Assembly: GCA_950097015.1 (NCBI GenBank)
Contig: CATNEN010000038.1
Coordinates: forward strand, 35,240,501 to 35,304,500
Origin: Macrostomum hystrix
Taxonomy: Eukaryota; Platyhelminthes; Macrostomidae
DNA: 64,000 nucleotides
Direction of reading: 5' to 3'
The position numbers and the translations under genes were made by a program. Positions 42,640 through 53,491 of this stretch are shown in pieces (position 1 is the first letter of the stretch; each line of letters begins with the position of its first letter). The notes under the pieces were generated by a model. It was not told the origin of the DNA and did no database searches. It saw only the letters and a list, made by a program, of their open reading frames with translations.

Positions 42640-43199
42640 CACGGCTGACTTCACTTCAGTCGTCTTGTTGCACCTGAACTTTACTAAATCTCTCGACGCT
42701 GCTATTTCGTTAGCTCCACGACGTCTCTGATATTATCTCTCCAGCTCTGATCAATCTTATGTTAGAACATTTTCCTTGCCTAACGAACCCTCCGTTCAAT
42801 GTGCAAGCTAAAGTGCATTTTAATCCCAAACAAGCACTATAGGTTCCTTCCGTTTTACCATGACTGTACGCTCAGTTGCATTCAATTTTTAAGTGCTCAG
42901 GCAGACTTATTTCAACTCATTTGTTCAGCAATATTAACACCACAGCATTCAGCTGGGGACTTACTTGCCAAACCCTAGTAAGCCAACCAGCTTCGCCACT
43001 TTTGCGATAATATATCAGAGACCGATAGAAAGATTTCGCCTTTAAAAAGCTGCGAGAAAATTGTTCAGTCAAAGTCATTGAATTTTTTCATTTAATTATT
43101 TTGAATCAATTTACTTTTTATTGCCATCATCAAGTCACATTGAAAGAAGTATAGATTTTCTTAAGCCCGATTTGTTCTTAAACCTGAGTTTTCCATCAA
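42640..43199. other. Downstream region of the Cys-rich gene, no gene seen
   Basis: Probable 3' UTR and spacer. No clear poly(A) signal. Confidence 0.3.
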
Positions 43200-43572
43200 A
43201 CACATGAGTATTCCAATCACACACCTGAGTATTCCAATCACACACCTGAGTATTCCAATCAAACACCTGAGTATTCCAATCACACACCTGAGTATTCCAT
43301 CCAAACACCTGAGTATTCCATCCAAACACCTGAGTACTCCATCCAAACACCTGAGTATTCCATCCAAACACCTGAGTATTCCATCCAAACACCTGAGTAT
43401 TCCATCCAAACACCTGAGTATTCCATCCAAACACCTGAGTATTCCATCCAAACACCTGAGTATTCCATCCAAACACCTGAGTATTCCATCCAAACACCTG
43501 AGTATTCCATCCAAACACCTGAGTATTCCATCCAAACACCTGAGTATTCCATCCAAACACCCGAATATTCCA
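43200..43572. repeat. Minisatellite, 21-bp unit
   Basis: About 17 copies of CACCTGAGTATTCCATCCAA plus A. The first few have ATTCCAATCAC instead. The frames open on both strands (HLSIPSK) come from the stop-free 21-bp unit. Confidence 0.97.
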
Positions 43573-44155
43573 TCCACAGAATTTACTTTATATATTTTGT
43601 GGTTCCATCGAAGTTAACCAAAGCTGCATTTAATTTAGGAATATCAGTAGATTGGCTGCCAAGGCCGGCAGTCAGAGGCTCTTTGAGGTAAAATGTGTTT
43701 AATTTATAATTTAGGGACCATGCAGTGGCTCGAGCTATGTGCTACAAGTGCTCTTACTGCCATTGTACCTTCCATACCCTAAAATATCTTCATAATAAAA
43801 TAGCTACACGTACTTATAAGATTGGAATTAAATTGTAACAGTTGAAATTTTCAGCTGCGGCTCATTTCATTGATACGTTTTGTAGCGAAACATAGAGATT
43901 ATGGTTTAAAACTGAGCCTTTTATTAACTAAAATTTGCATCAATAAAATTATTAGCAAAATGAACGAAGATTGGCGAAAATTGACACATAGAGATGCTTT
44001 AAGCCAGAAAGATGCAATCTTTGTAACCCCAAAAAGGACATCAACTTAAAACGAAAAATAAATTTCTTTTCAATTGTCAAGAAGTTGTGACTTCTAGACT
44101 ATATAGTTTGACCGAGTCTTGTAGTTAGGTGGCAGCCATTTTTATTTAATTGAAT
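43573..44155. other. AT-rich spacer, no gene seen
   Basis: No supported gene. It may include the 3' UTR of the minus-strand UFD1 gene at 44156. Confidence 0.35.
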
Positions 44156-46156
44156 TCAAATAATTTTATCTTTCAATCGAATGCCGCGACCAGCGCTAGA
44201 CTCTTGATCACTAGCTGCATCGGCTTTTGATTGAGTGCCCTGCTGACTTGGAGTCCTACCCATTGGTCGCTGAAAGTTCAGGCTGCCCCAATCATAGGCC
44301 AGGTTCGGCTTCACCGCATCGCCGGGTGTCGCCGAATTCTGAGGTCCGCCCTCCACCAGTGTCTTCTGCCCCGTCGAGAGCTCAACACCAGCGCCCCAGC
44401 GTCGAGCGGCGGTATCAGCAACAACTCGCGCCCGATCCAGAGCGTCTCGCAGCATAACGCTGCAGATCGCTGGCTCCTGGAGCCGTCCCGTCATTGAGCT
44501 GCCTGCCACTACTCTGGCTGCGGCAGAAACGCCACATTGCAACAGTCGATCATCGTTTAGGACGACATCCTGACGTTCGCTGTCCCTGCTCGGCTCCTCA
44601 GTTGTTGAATCGGCATCGGTTGTAAAGTCAAACTCCAACTGCATGTCGCAGTCGATGATGCACACAGCATCTGCCGGCTTGAGTGTCTTCACCTCGAAAT
44701 GAAACAACCTGTGGATGGGATGTGTTACGCTATGAGTACGCTGGACTAAATTAAAAAACTTTGATTGCATGAAATGACACGTGGTCCGAACTCAGTTGAC
44801 ATAGGCACTGACACAGAATGTAGCACTGAACGACTCGGCAGCTCGACAAAAGGCTTCGTACAGCTGTTCAGTCCACGGACTGGGAGACCCCGAGACAAAC
44901 CCGAATTCTTCCTTATCTAATGTTGGTACATGTATTAATAATGAAAATATTTTTTGCTTGACGGCTGTGGTCACTGGCACATCATTTGGTGGCACTAGAC
45001 CTGCAGCCAGCGAGGAAACAATACTGCCCGTTTCCTTGACTTTCTCATCGTCAGGCAATGCATTACACTCATCTGTGCCTTGGAGGTTGGCCCTCAAGGA
45101 CGTAAATTGCACGACAAGCCCCCCGAGCCTTCTCTCCACGCTGCGCCTCGAATGAATGTGGCCTCGCCGCGGAATCGAGCTCAGTGACCTTTAATTGTTA
45201 ATTGCTCTGCCACTCACCCCCCGCTGGTGCCAATTTCTCAACTTAGTTCTTAAATAATATTGCTTAAGGATTTGAAGTCACGCCCCTGTGAAAAGTTTTC
45301 ATAATTGTACACAGTACTCTAGAAACTGTTAAGCCTGTGAGAGATACAATTCAGACTACTGACAACAGTAGAAAGGCAAAGACTTGGCTGCAAAACTCTC
45401 ACATAACACTAAAAAATATCGCCATAAAAATGGCAAGCTTAAAAGAGACTTCTGTGCACACTAAGAGTGGTGGGAGAGGACTGCGTGTGGCTATGGCTGA
45501 CTGACGAAGGCAAACAAGCCAGAAACCGGTCTCGGTCTGCCAGCGCGAGGTTCGTTCCCCACTTTTAGTGTGTTACAAAGCCAAACATTGTTAAGCGTTT
45601 ACCTGTCCAGGTAGGAGATGCTGAACACGGACCCAACAGAGAGGCATGCAAAGTGGCGCAGTTTCTTATTGAGAATGGCAGTTGGATTAGCCCACGCAAA
45701 AACTTCAGTTGGTTCAAGCGGCCGAAGTCGAATGTAGTTTCCTGTAGGCATTGTGACAATGGACAGAGTGGCCTTGCAGTCGATACTGATGGTAGCATTC
45801 GTGTCTGGAGTTGTGCTGCTCGATGACCCTTTTCCAGTACTCGAAAGCTGCCTTGCCGCCCAGCTGGGAACAATGGCGGGATTGCTGTTGAATGTGGGGC
45901 CGTCATCTTCAGTGAAGCTGCGAAACACTGGATAGCCGAGGTGCACGAAGGCGGACGTGGTGGATAGACGGAAGAGGAATGGCGGCTGGCTAGACGTTAG
46001 TCGATGCAGCAGTCGGTCGGGCAAAATAAGACGACCTGTGTTTTCAATTTGGCACTCTGAATCTGGAGCACTGCTCAAAATTTCTTCTGCTTTGTCATCC
46101 GTGTAGATTTTAAATGTTCCTAGCAGCATCGTTGCTGATTGAAAATCAAAAGACAT
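44156..46156 (-). CDS. UFD1 homologue (ubiquitin fusion degradation protein 1), two exons
   Basis: Exon 1 is 46156-45603 and exon 2 is 44708-44156. The donor is GGACAG|GTAAAC and the acceptor CATCCACAG|GTTG; the frames join to 368 residues. UFD1 features in order: RLILPDRLLHRLTSSQPPFL (LPPSAL..L region), ANPTAILNKKLRHFACLSVG (matches the family's NP.AVLE..LR.FACLT.GD), SISYLDR, then across the junction LFHFEVKTLKPADAVCIID and DCDMQLEFDF (family VMETKPDKAVSIIECDM..DF). UFD1 with NPL4 feeds ubiquitylated substrates to p97/VCP in ER-associated degradation. The start at 46156 is the first ATG after TTTTCAG, a likely splice or trans-splice acceptor. Divergent: a Ser/Thr-rich insert (GKGSSSSTTPD) splits the N-terminal domain. 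The tail is long and polar. The 894-bp intron holds a SINE1 and a SINE2 piece. Confidence 0.9.
44858..44940 (-). mobile_element. SINE2 tail fragment in the UFD1 intron
   Basis: CAGCTGTTCAGTCCACGGAC and the following CCGAGACAAACCCGAATTC-type sequence correspond to the 3' end of SINE2. The rest is missing. Confidence 0.5.
44950..45228 (-). mobile_element. SINE1, copy 4, in the UFD1 intron
   Basis: ACTGGCACATCATTTGGTGG, GACTTTCTCATCGTCAGGCA, GTGGCCTCGCCGCGGAATCG and GCTCTGCCACTCACC match SINE1 in reverse. It lacks the middle part that contains the ACACACGCACAC stretch. Confidence 0.82.
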
Positions 46157-47045
46157 AGCTCTCTTAAAAGTAGACTGAAAATTAAGCGTCCTCAATAATA
46201 GGCTATTTGATCTAAATTAGACCAAAGACGACTTGAAACGTCTATGGCCAACGTCGAGCTTGTTATAATCAACTCACCGACAAACCACCAGTTAATAATG
46301 ACCGCAGGAAAGCACAGAATTAACAGAAAGTTTTGTGGACTTCATAGAAAGCATACTTAAAGCTAGATAAAAAATCCACTGCCCTGAGGCCCATAGTTAG
46401 AATGCTGGACAATAGTTTGAGTTTTAGTTTCCGATAGTAATATTTGATAGTAACTCGCAAAAACACAATAGATATTCTCCTTTCTGGAGCAAAGTGATAT
46501 CAGTCACAGTTTTTATTTTTCTTTTTAAATTTCAATATTTGATTTTTTGTTTTAATGCCTTTGTTTACAAATTTAAAATATTTTATTAACCTAAAATTAA
46601 TCTCATGCATGCTACTGTTTTTCTATCGCCGTTTTTTATCAAATCGTTCAGCCTTGTTACCAACATCAAACAAACAAAAAAAGCAGCACCCAATCAATAA
46701 TAATAATAATAAAACTAATTAGCTATTTGAGCAACGCTTCTTATGGTAAGATCTGCTTCGGGTAATGCACACTCGCAGAACAAGATAACTTTTAAAACTG
46801 TCTATAGGTAGCTGCTCTATGTGATTTTAATATTATAGGCACAATTTGCAGACCAGATTCTAACTACGGTGCAGTAAAGCTGTCCTTTCCTTAGACCTCG
46901 CTTCTCATTGGCTCAGCAATACTGCATGTCCATCCTGTCTCATAAAGAGCTTATGGAAATTTGCTCAACACGCAGGACTCCCACAGTAACCATTTACTGG
47001 CAAGCATTTCTTGATTAGCGACACCATTGTTATTCAACCTGCAGC
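46157..47045. other. Region between the divergent UFD1 and WSC genes
   Basis: It must contain both promoters. A (TAA)n run lies at 46697-46711. No clear TATA box is identified on either strand. Confidence 0.35.
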
Positions 47046-48363
47046 ATGCCTTCTGCTTACCTTGCGGCCATTGCTTTAGCCCTGCTCCTGGCCTCTCCAG
47101 CCGCAATGGCTGCCAGGCTGCTGAACTACAAGTACCTCGGCTGCTATGTGGAAAGCGACCCAGCTAATCGGGACCTGGTCGGTCTCCGAGGACTCGCCCA
47201 GCTTGGCCCCTACTCAGTTTCCGTGCCTGCTGAAGGTCTGACGTCCTTAGCTGGCATGACAGTCGACATGTGCAGCCAGCTGTGCGCTCTGGGTGGCTTC
47301 GGCTACTTCGGCGTCCAGTTTGCGTCCTACTGCTCGTGCGACTTCACCTACGGCTCATTTGGCAGAGCTGCTGAGGCCGACTGCTCACTAGCCTGCAGCG
47401 GAAACTCCGCTCAGAAATGTGGAAACGCTTTTAGAAACTCCATGTACCAGGTCACTTACTCGAGTAAGATTATTTTCTAAGAATTCCCACAGATTATTAG
47501 AACTTTTGATGAAGCATATGGAACAAAAAATGTAGAAAGACTGGGGAAAGTCCACGGGGGTATTTCAAATACCCACAGCCTATAAAAAAATAGCTCCCAA
47601 ACCGAATGACCGATTTTCGTGAAAGTCCACCATGTGGATTGAAACTTTCAAAAACGTACGAGCCAGCATCATTCAGCGATTCTTGTCGAAGACCCAGGTA
47701 ACAAGGACACAAAAAATTCTCTGCATAAACCTCTTTGGCGAATCCATATCGGTTCAAAAAAATTTAAATTAACGGTATAATTAATGCAAAATAGTCAACA
47801 ATTGTAGCCGGCTTAATTACGAGATAAAAATTTGTCAGCAGAAAATGTGTGCTAATTTTTGTGATTTTTGCCACCAGAGACCCCGACGAGAATCGTTGAA
47901 TATCTGGACGATGCCAATGTTCTGTGATTCTGGAAATTGTTTCATCGGATAGAGCGGGAAATTTTAGCCCGTGGGCTCTGGATTTTCATGGTTCGTTTGT
48001 ATTGGTTGAATATTTTAGGAGATACAGAAATAGAGAAATGTGGGTATTTGAAATCCCCCTGGATCTTTCTACTGTTACTGAACACTTCAGCAAATCGTTT
48101 TTTCAGAGCACGACAGCTTTGACGCACTATCAAACGCAAGTGATTCAACGGTGCTTGTTGCAGCGGGGTATAATGTCACCACTGACAGACTGGGCAACTC
48201 CAAGACTTTACTGCGTTGCCTCCTTGAGTGCCAAGACAACCCGGTGGCGCTTTGCCAGGCGATCTTCTTCATCGACGAGAACAATAGCTGCTTTCTGCTT
48301 CCGTTTGCCGCCCGTCCAACCTCCTTGATCGGCGTCAACGGAAAGTTCTGGACCAGGACCTAG
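47046..48363 (+). CDS. Secreted WSC-domain protein with a PAN/apple-like C-terminal half, two exons
   Basis: Exon 1 is 47046-47463 and exon 2 is 48107-48363. The donor is CTCGA|GTAAGA and the acceptor TTTTTTCAG|AGCAC; joined in phase they give 224 residues. Signal peptide MPSAYLAAIALALLLASPAA. The WSC domain, a Cys-rich putative carbohydrate-binding fold, starts YLGCYVES and shows MTVDMCSQLCALGGFGYFGV, YCSCDF, ADCSLACSGN and KCGN, the expected Cys pattern. Exon 2 encodes a second Cys-containing unit (LLRCLLECQDNPVALCQAIF, then NNSCFLLPF) in the manner of PAN/apple domains, with a potential N-glycosylation site (NVT). No membrane anchor follows. Likely extracellular, binding glycans or proteins (inferred). 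The intron is almost entirely an R3 element. Confidence 0.85.
47520..48062. mobile_element. R3 foldback-like element, most complete copy
   Basis: Left edge GGGGTATTTCAAATACCCAC and right edge GTGGGTATTTGAAATCCCC are inverted. Inside, CATTCAGCGATTCTTGTCG (left) mirrors CGACGAGAATCGTTGAATAT (right). The arms are imperfect and surround a central part with CGAATCCATATCGGTTC. It carries no ORF. It fits a foldback/MITE-like non-autonomous element. Related arms occur at 3.6, 36.3, 38.0, 41.1 and 53.8 kb. Confidence 0.65.
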
Positions 48364-48678
48364 GATCAAACTTGGTGTTGTTTTGTCAGGATATACTCTG
48401 AATAAGAAAAAATGTTAATACAGAGAAACTATAACTCATTCATTAAAAAAAACACGAAGATATGCTGCATGAGCAGGAAGTTAAGAGTTAACAGCCAGTT
48501 GTCTCTGTGAAGGCTCTTATTTTGAAGCGCAGTTTTTGTTATGTATTGTATTTTAACGACCAAATGATACTCAAGATGTTAGAACGAACCATTATATTCC
48601 TAATTATACATTGAAACGTACTAGTATCAAGGAATTGTTTACAGTTCTGAGCTAATTATACAGATCCTGTAATTTAAG

Positions 48679-50786
48679 ATGAAAAACACTTTTTGGCGAT
48701 CAGTCGGAACATTAGAAATCTTTGAGCTTGCATCTTCGGGTAGTTCACACTCTTTTGGGATGCAGCCAATGAGCGAAGATTCTCAGTTTGTTTCGATCCA
48801 TGTTCGGTGACAGTTGTACAACCCTTTGTACATCCAAACGGCCCAGGGTATACATTAGTGTGTCATCTTCACAAAAACACTTTCTGCGCCTCGTTGCTGA
48901 CTTTACATTCTGTTGCTATCGAAGTCTACACGATGCTAGGCTCAATCATTAAAAACAAGTTTATGATTATTATTCTCCACACATACGCCTATTTATCTTA
49001 AAAAATTAAGCTGAATGCCTCAAAAACAAAGTTTACAACTTGAACGTGTGTATGACAGACAGCTTTGCTGGAAAACGTCCCACTGCCAAGATTCGTAGAT
49101 CAGTCTAATGACCCCATAAAGGATCATAGGGTATGTGCTCTTGGGACATTGTCTCGATGGCTAGGTGTTCTCTCAAGCCTATTTGCTATTTCCGTGCTTG
49201 TATGTGTTATGAAATTTAGGCTTTTGTCGAAAGCATTTAAAATTCTGCGGGAATGGAAGCATCTTCCTTCTTTCCCTTATCTCTAATAGGAACATGTCTG
49301 GCTTTAAGCAGAGAATTAATGCTTAGAATAATACTACAGGTGATTAATAGTAAGATTAGTCGAAAAGTAAGTAAAACAACTATATAATGAGCCAAGTTTA
49401 ATTGACTTTTTTTCAGTCCTTTAACTTCGTCATTTCCTTTATTATGTTGCCAAGCTGCCAAACATAACTGCTCGCTAAATATTTCAGTATGCAGTTGGTT
49501 TCTCTATGCCATTGTTTCTAAGTACAGGTGAGCAGCCCACTGGATGTGGAAGCCAACAGTGCAGCAGAATCTCTTCCAAACCTGAGCTCTTCCAAACCTG
49601 CATATTTCATGCGCTGTTTCTCAAGCAGCTCGGATGAAGTTATTCTTCAGAAGTCCAGCAGAAGCTCCAAACAACGCCGCAGAAAGAATTTAATCACGCA
49701 ACAAAGGTGGTGAGTGGTTTAAGACAAGAAAATATTTCTGCATTGCTCTTCAATTGAACGCCAAAATGGACGATCCGGTTCTTACTTAGCTCGCCCCTAT
49801 ACTGCTATAAGCCTCCGTCTCATTAGCTGGCATGAATATTTTTCCTGGGCCTCGCAACTTGCACGACACAACGCAGTATTAGTACTTTGCAGCCAAGTCG
49901 AGAAATAATAATTATTATTATTGTTATAACTATAATTGCAGGAGGGCTGCAAGCAATGGCTTATCGTTTGGTACCAATAGACCCGCAGCCAGTAAGGAGG
50001 CAAATTCTGCTCATTTCCGCTGACTCCTGAGCACACACACACAGATAATGCATGCAGGGCGTAAATTGCACGACAAGCCCCCAGCCAGCTCTGCGCCCAA
50101 ATTTAATGTGGCCTCGCTACGGAATCGAACTTAGGAACCTTGGTGCGAGAGTCAAACGCGTTAGAAATACAATTGGAACATTGTATTGCATTACTTAGAT
50201 ATTGAGAAATTGATATAATGTAGATTTTGGTTTATTCCTTGCAAGACATGATTTAACGGAAGGTGTAGCTAACCATGACATTATGCTTGTAACTGCCAGA
50301 CCAAGAATTCACTACGATAGCATGTAATGACGTAAAAAACGAGGTCCACTTCTTACTCAAGTGTAGTTTGCCGAGTTGCTTGGCTCCCAATCTGTGGCTT
50401 CACAGAAATCTATGAAAAAAAAGAAATAAAATGGCTTGAATTAATTTTTAGCAAAAAAATCAAAAGCAACTACTAAAAGTAGTTGAATAAATACTTTTTC
50501 ATAGAGGAAAGAAAAGTTTTGTGCTAAACTAACTTAGTGTTTTGCACTTTTTTTCTCGCTTTTGGATTTTAGCATCCTCTCTCCCCGTTTTAGTCTATTG
50601 GCTGTTGAATGCCATAGACAAAAATCGCCTAACCCCGACGTGTTCAATGTGAAATCATGTGGTATGTTCCAGGCACTGGAAAACAAGGATGTAGGAATGG
50701 TAGATTTACGCACTAGGAAGCCTAGCATAAGTGCATTGATTTATGACCAAGTGTGTGTGCGCAAGACCAGCTCCTTCGGCCCATAG
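48679..50786 (+). CDS. Hypothetical gene, four exons inferred from phase-compatible splice sites
   Basis: Proposed exons: 48679-48739 (ATG; donor TCGG|GTAGTT), 49063-49130 (acceptor GACAGACAG; donor ATAGG|GTATGT), 49528-49709 (acceptor AAGTACAG; donor AGGTG|GTGAGT) and 50573-50786 (acceptor with a long pyrimidine tract ending GGATTTTAG). Phases 1, 0 and 2 all match, giving 174 residues. Content: LLENVPLPRFVDQSNDPIKD, a Ser-rich stretch (SSPLDVEANSAAESLPNLSS), a basic KQRRRK that could be a nuclear signal, then SPNPDVFNVKSCGMFQALEN and an end KTSSFGP. No family is recognised. Exons 2 to 4 are better supported than exon 1. Transcript data would be decisive. A SINE1 sits in the last intron. Confidence 0.42.
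49905..50165 (-). mobile_element. SINE1, copy 5, internally deleted
   Basis: (TTA)n tail at the left, ATTGCAGGAGGGCTGCAAGC, GTGGCCTCGCTACGGAATCG and AACGCGTTAG at the right. The middle from the ACACAC stretch to GGGCGTAAATTGC is deleted and the head is cut short. Confidence 0.82.
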
Positions 50787-51752
50787 ACAATACCCGTCTG
50801 GGATTTACTGCATAGTAGCTGCAGGTCTACTACTACCGCATAGTCATGTCATTTACCGCACAGTTGCGGAATTTACTGCACACTTCAATCTATTTCTTTG
50901 ATGGCCTTTAGGCCATAAACTAACTATACACGAGCTTGAGACGTTTACGCACACTTGGTTATATGTCAATGTTATAATTTGTGCTAAAATCTATCGTAAA
51001 AAGTCCATGCGTTCCTTCTCACAACCATTTACTTTGTACTTTATACCATGCACTTTCCACTAACATGACTACCGAGAATTTTCACGTTTTTTCACCATAC
51101 GGTGGAAATTCTAATTGCCTACCTTTAACAAGCGAACATCCGGGACTTCATTGACAAGCCACTGGTGCTGCTCTTTCAGTTCGCACTTCACAATGTCTCC
51201 ACTTATGTAACCATTACTGGTGTGCAAACCTACCTGGTTTGACACTCAGGTAGGCAGCCGGACAGTTGTCCGAGGCGCAGAAGACGCTTCGCTGAAGCAG
51301 CTAGATTTCTACTGGCATTTTGTCTCTCCTGGTCACCTCGAGTTCGCAGCTGGGTCGCCTTCAGCGCATCTACATTCAACGCTGAGACATTCGCCTCGGT
51401 TGGAGCAGTTACCTAGGCACAGACCTTCGGTTAGGGCCTTAATCTTGCTGGAGTTTCTGAGCAACACAGTGGCATTGTACGAGCTCGTAGTTTATTTCAG
51501 TGTAGCACATTCCAAGCATTGAGCTGAAGAGGGACTGGGTGAAGTCAAACGTGCCGAGTGTGGAAGCATATAGAGCTCAAATCAACTTGAATTTGAACTT
51601 CCGCTTGACCATTTGGGTCTTTTGTTTCGGCGCAGATCTCAGTGCTGACAGACCGCCCTCTGTGAGTTCCACGCATTCGAGGAATATGGTAAATCAATTA
51701 GTCGCATGTAACTAACAACCTGCATGTACACCTGAACCTGAAGGCTGCATAC
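50787..51752. other. Spacer, no gene seen
   Basis: AT-rich at first and GC-moderate at 51.2-51.7 kb. A 100-codon frame at 51220 has no motif and no splice support. A short local repeat (CTGCATAGTAG, TACCGCATAG, TACTGCACA) lies at 50805-50885. Confidence 0.35.
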
Positions 51753-51965
51753 GGCTGTTCAGTCCATGGACAGGGGGGCGCTACACTTGCCTTAAACTAT
51801 TTCCCAGTTAATGCTTTGACCATTTAACAGCTAAGAGACCTGAAGAAATGCAGACTTAGCTGTCTTGCTAAAGCACAAATTTTTTCCCTTTCATGAATCA
51901 GGAATCAGGAATCGAACCCCCGACATTCAAGTAGTGGGTCCGATGCTCGAACGACTATGGTATAC
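51753..51965 (-). mobile_element. SINE2, nearly full length
   Basis: GGCTGTTCAGTCCATGGACA, GCAGACTTAGCTGTCTTGCT and GGAATCGAACCCCCGACATT match the 36487-36710 copy. The tRNA-like head is decayed at the right end. Confidence 0.82.
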
Positions 51966-52724
51966 AATCCCAAGAAAACTTACACCCTATATTTGTTGAT
52001 TCGATTGCAATTAGACGAATTAGTTCAGCACAGTTAAAAGGTGACTTTTTACTAGCAGACAGAAATTCTTGCCCCTATATATGCACCCTTAAACACGTAG
52101 TCATAATAAATTCCACTGATTAATAAACACTAGATCAGATGCAAAAGTTGATATAGCTTAGATGTTTAGATGTTTGAGAGGACTATTGGTGCGATGTCGC
52201 CATAGCAAAGTATTTATGCACCGGTGCAGCGCAGATTGAAGCCACACAGACTAAAAGCCACTGCACTGCTGCTGCTACTGCTGCGGAATTCAAAGAACGA
52301 CACTTTTAAAATCTATAACAGTCCCGTCCGTATGAATATTCTGGCCTTTCACTAAGAGCGAAAATCTGCGGCAATATGAGGTGATATTCTTAGTAGTTTG
52401 CTTCTGGAAAGCTACGAGCATAATTTAGTCTCAATGCGAGTTTCTTAATAAACATGCTTCATTAAGCATGTTACTCACCAACTTATATTGACTCAAACAT
52501 AGGCAGTATTTACTTGACAGCTTATTTCATAAATATTTCACTACAAACCCTAAAATTTCCCTATCAAAAAAGTTTACTTTTAATTATCACTTTCCAGAAG
52601 GTTCCTTTTCCTGAACTTTCTCTTCCCTGAAGTTTCATTTCCATGAAGTTTGCATTGGTAATTGTACGCAACAAATAGCAGAGAATAACAATTTTTTTAT
52701 TTGTATTGTTTATTTGAGTGGCTT
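51966..52724. other. AT-rich spacer, no gene seen
   Basis: No supported gene. A (CTG)n-like stretch lies at 52265-52285. Confidence 0.35.
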
Positions 52725-53098
52725 AAATAACAATAAATAATAATTGCAGGAGAGCATCGGGCAATGGCACATCATTCGGTGACACTAGACCCGCAGCCAG
52801 CGAGGAGGCAATTTTGCACACTTTGCTGACTCTTGAGCACACACGCACACAAATACAGTATGCAGGCACACACTCAAATAGTTGTACATCTCCCCTGACT
52901 TTCTCATCGTCAGGCAGTGCATTACACTTATCTGTGCCTTGGAGGTTGGCCCTCAAGGACGTAAATTGCATGACAAGCCCCCAAGCCTTCTCTCCCATGG
53001 CTGCGCCCCAAATAGATGTGGCCTCGCCGTGGAATCGAACTTTGGGGACCTTGATGCGAGAGGCAAACGCGTTAACCGCTCTGCCACCGACCCCCGAG
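52725..53098 (-). mobile_element. SINE1, copy 6, full length
   Basis: (TAA)n tail, AATTGCAGGAGAGCATCGGG, ACACACGCACACAAATACAG, GACTTTCTCATCGTCAGGCA and head complement GCTCTGCCACCGACCCCCG. Best full-length copy in this orientation. Confidence 0.9.
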
Positions 53099-53491
53099 TA
53101 GCTTTAAAAATTGTAAAAATAATTTTCTGAACTATAAAAACAAGGTTAATCAATATAGAAAAATTTAGGAATACTTTTTTGTCGCGTAAACACAAAGTTG
53201 GATGATAAATGACTGATGCTAGAATAGATTCATTGCTAGATTACTGCTCACAACATGGATATGTAAAATAGTGGTTAAATCGTATTAAAGTTTAGTCACA
53301 ATAAATGAAATTATGAAGATTTGTCAACAGTTTGTGAGACGACCTACTTGGAAGTTGTTTTTGGAAGTCAGGTACAGCACTGCTATTGTTGATTGGCTTG
53401 ATCGTTATCCATTCTGACGCACTGCATTGTAATGCACTGCCTGGGGAATTCTCCAATGGATTTGAGCAAAACGAATCGTTTTCTATGCAAT

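Noticed and set aside
48760-49110. Alternative first exons giving MQPMSEDSQFVSIHVR joined to FAGKRPTAKIRRSV, suggestive of an RF-peptide
   Set aside because: It uses a weak donor (GTGACA), ends at once, lacks a signal peptide, and the RFAGKR context is not an amidation site. The other frame links to two further exons.
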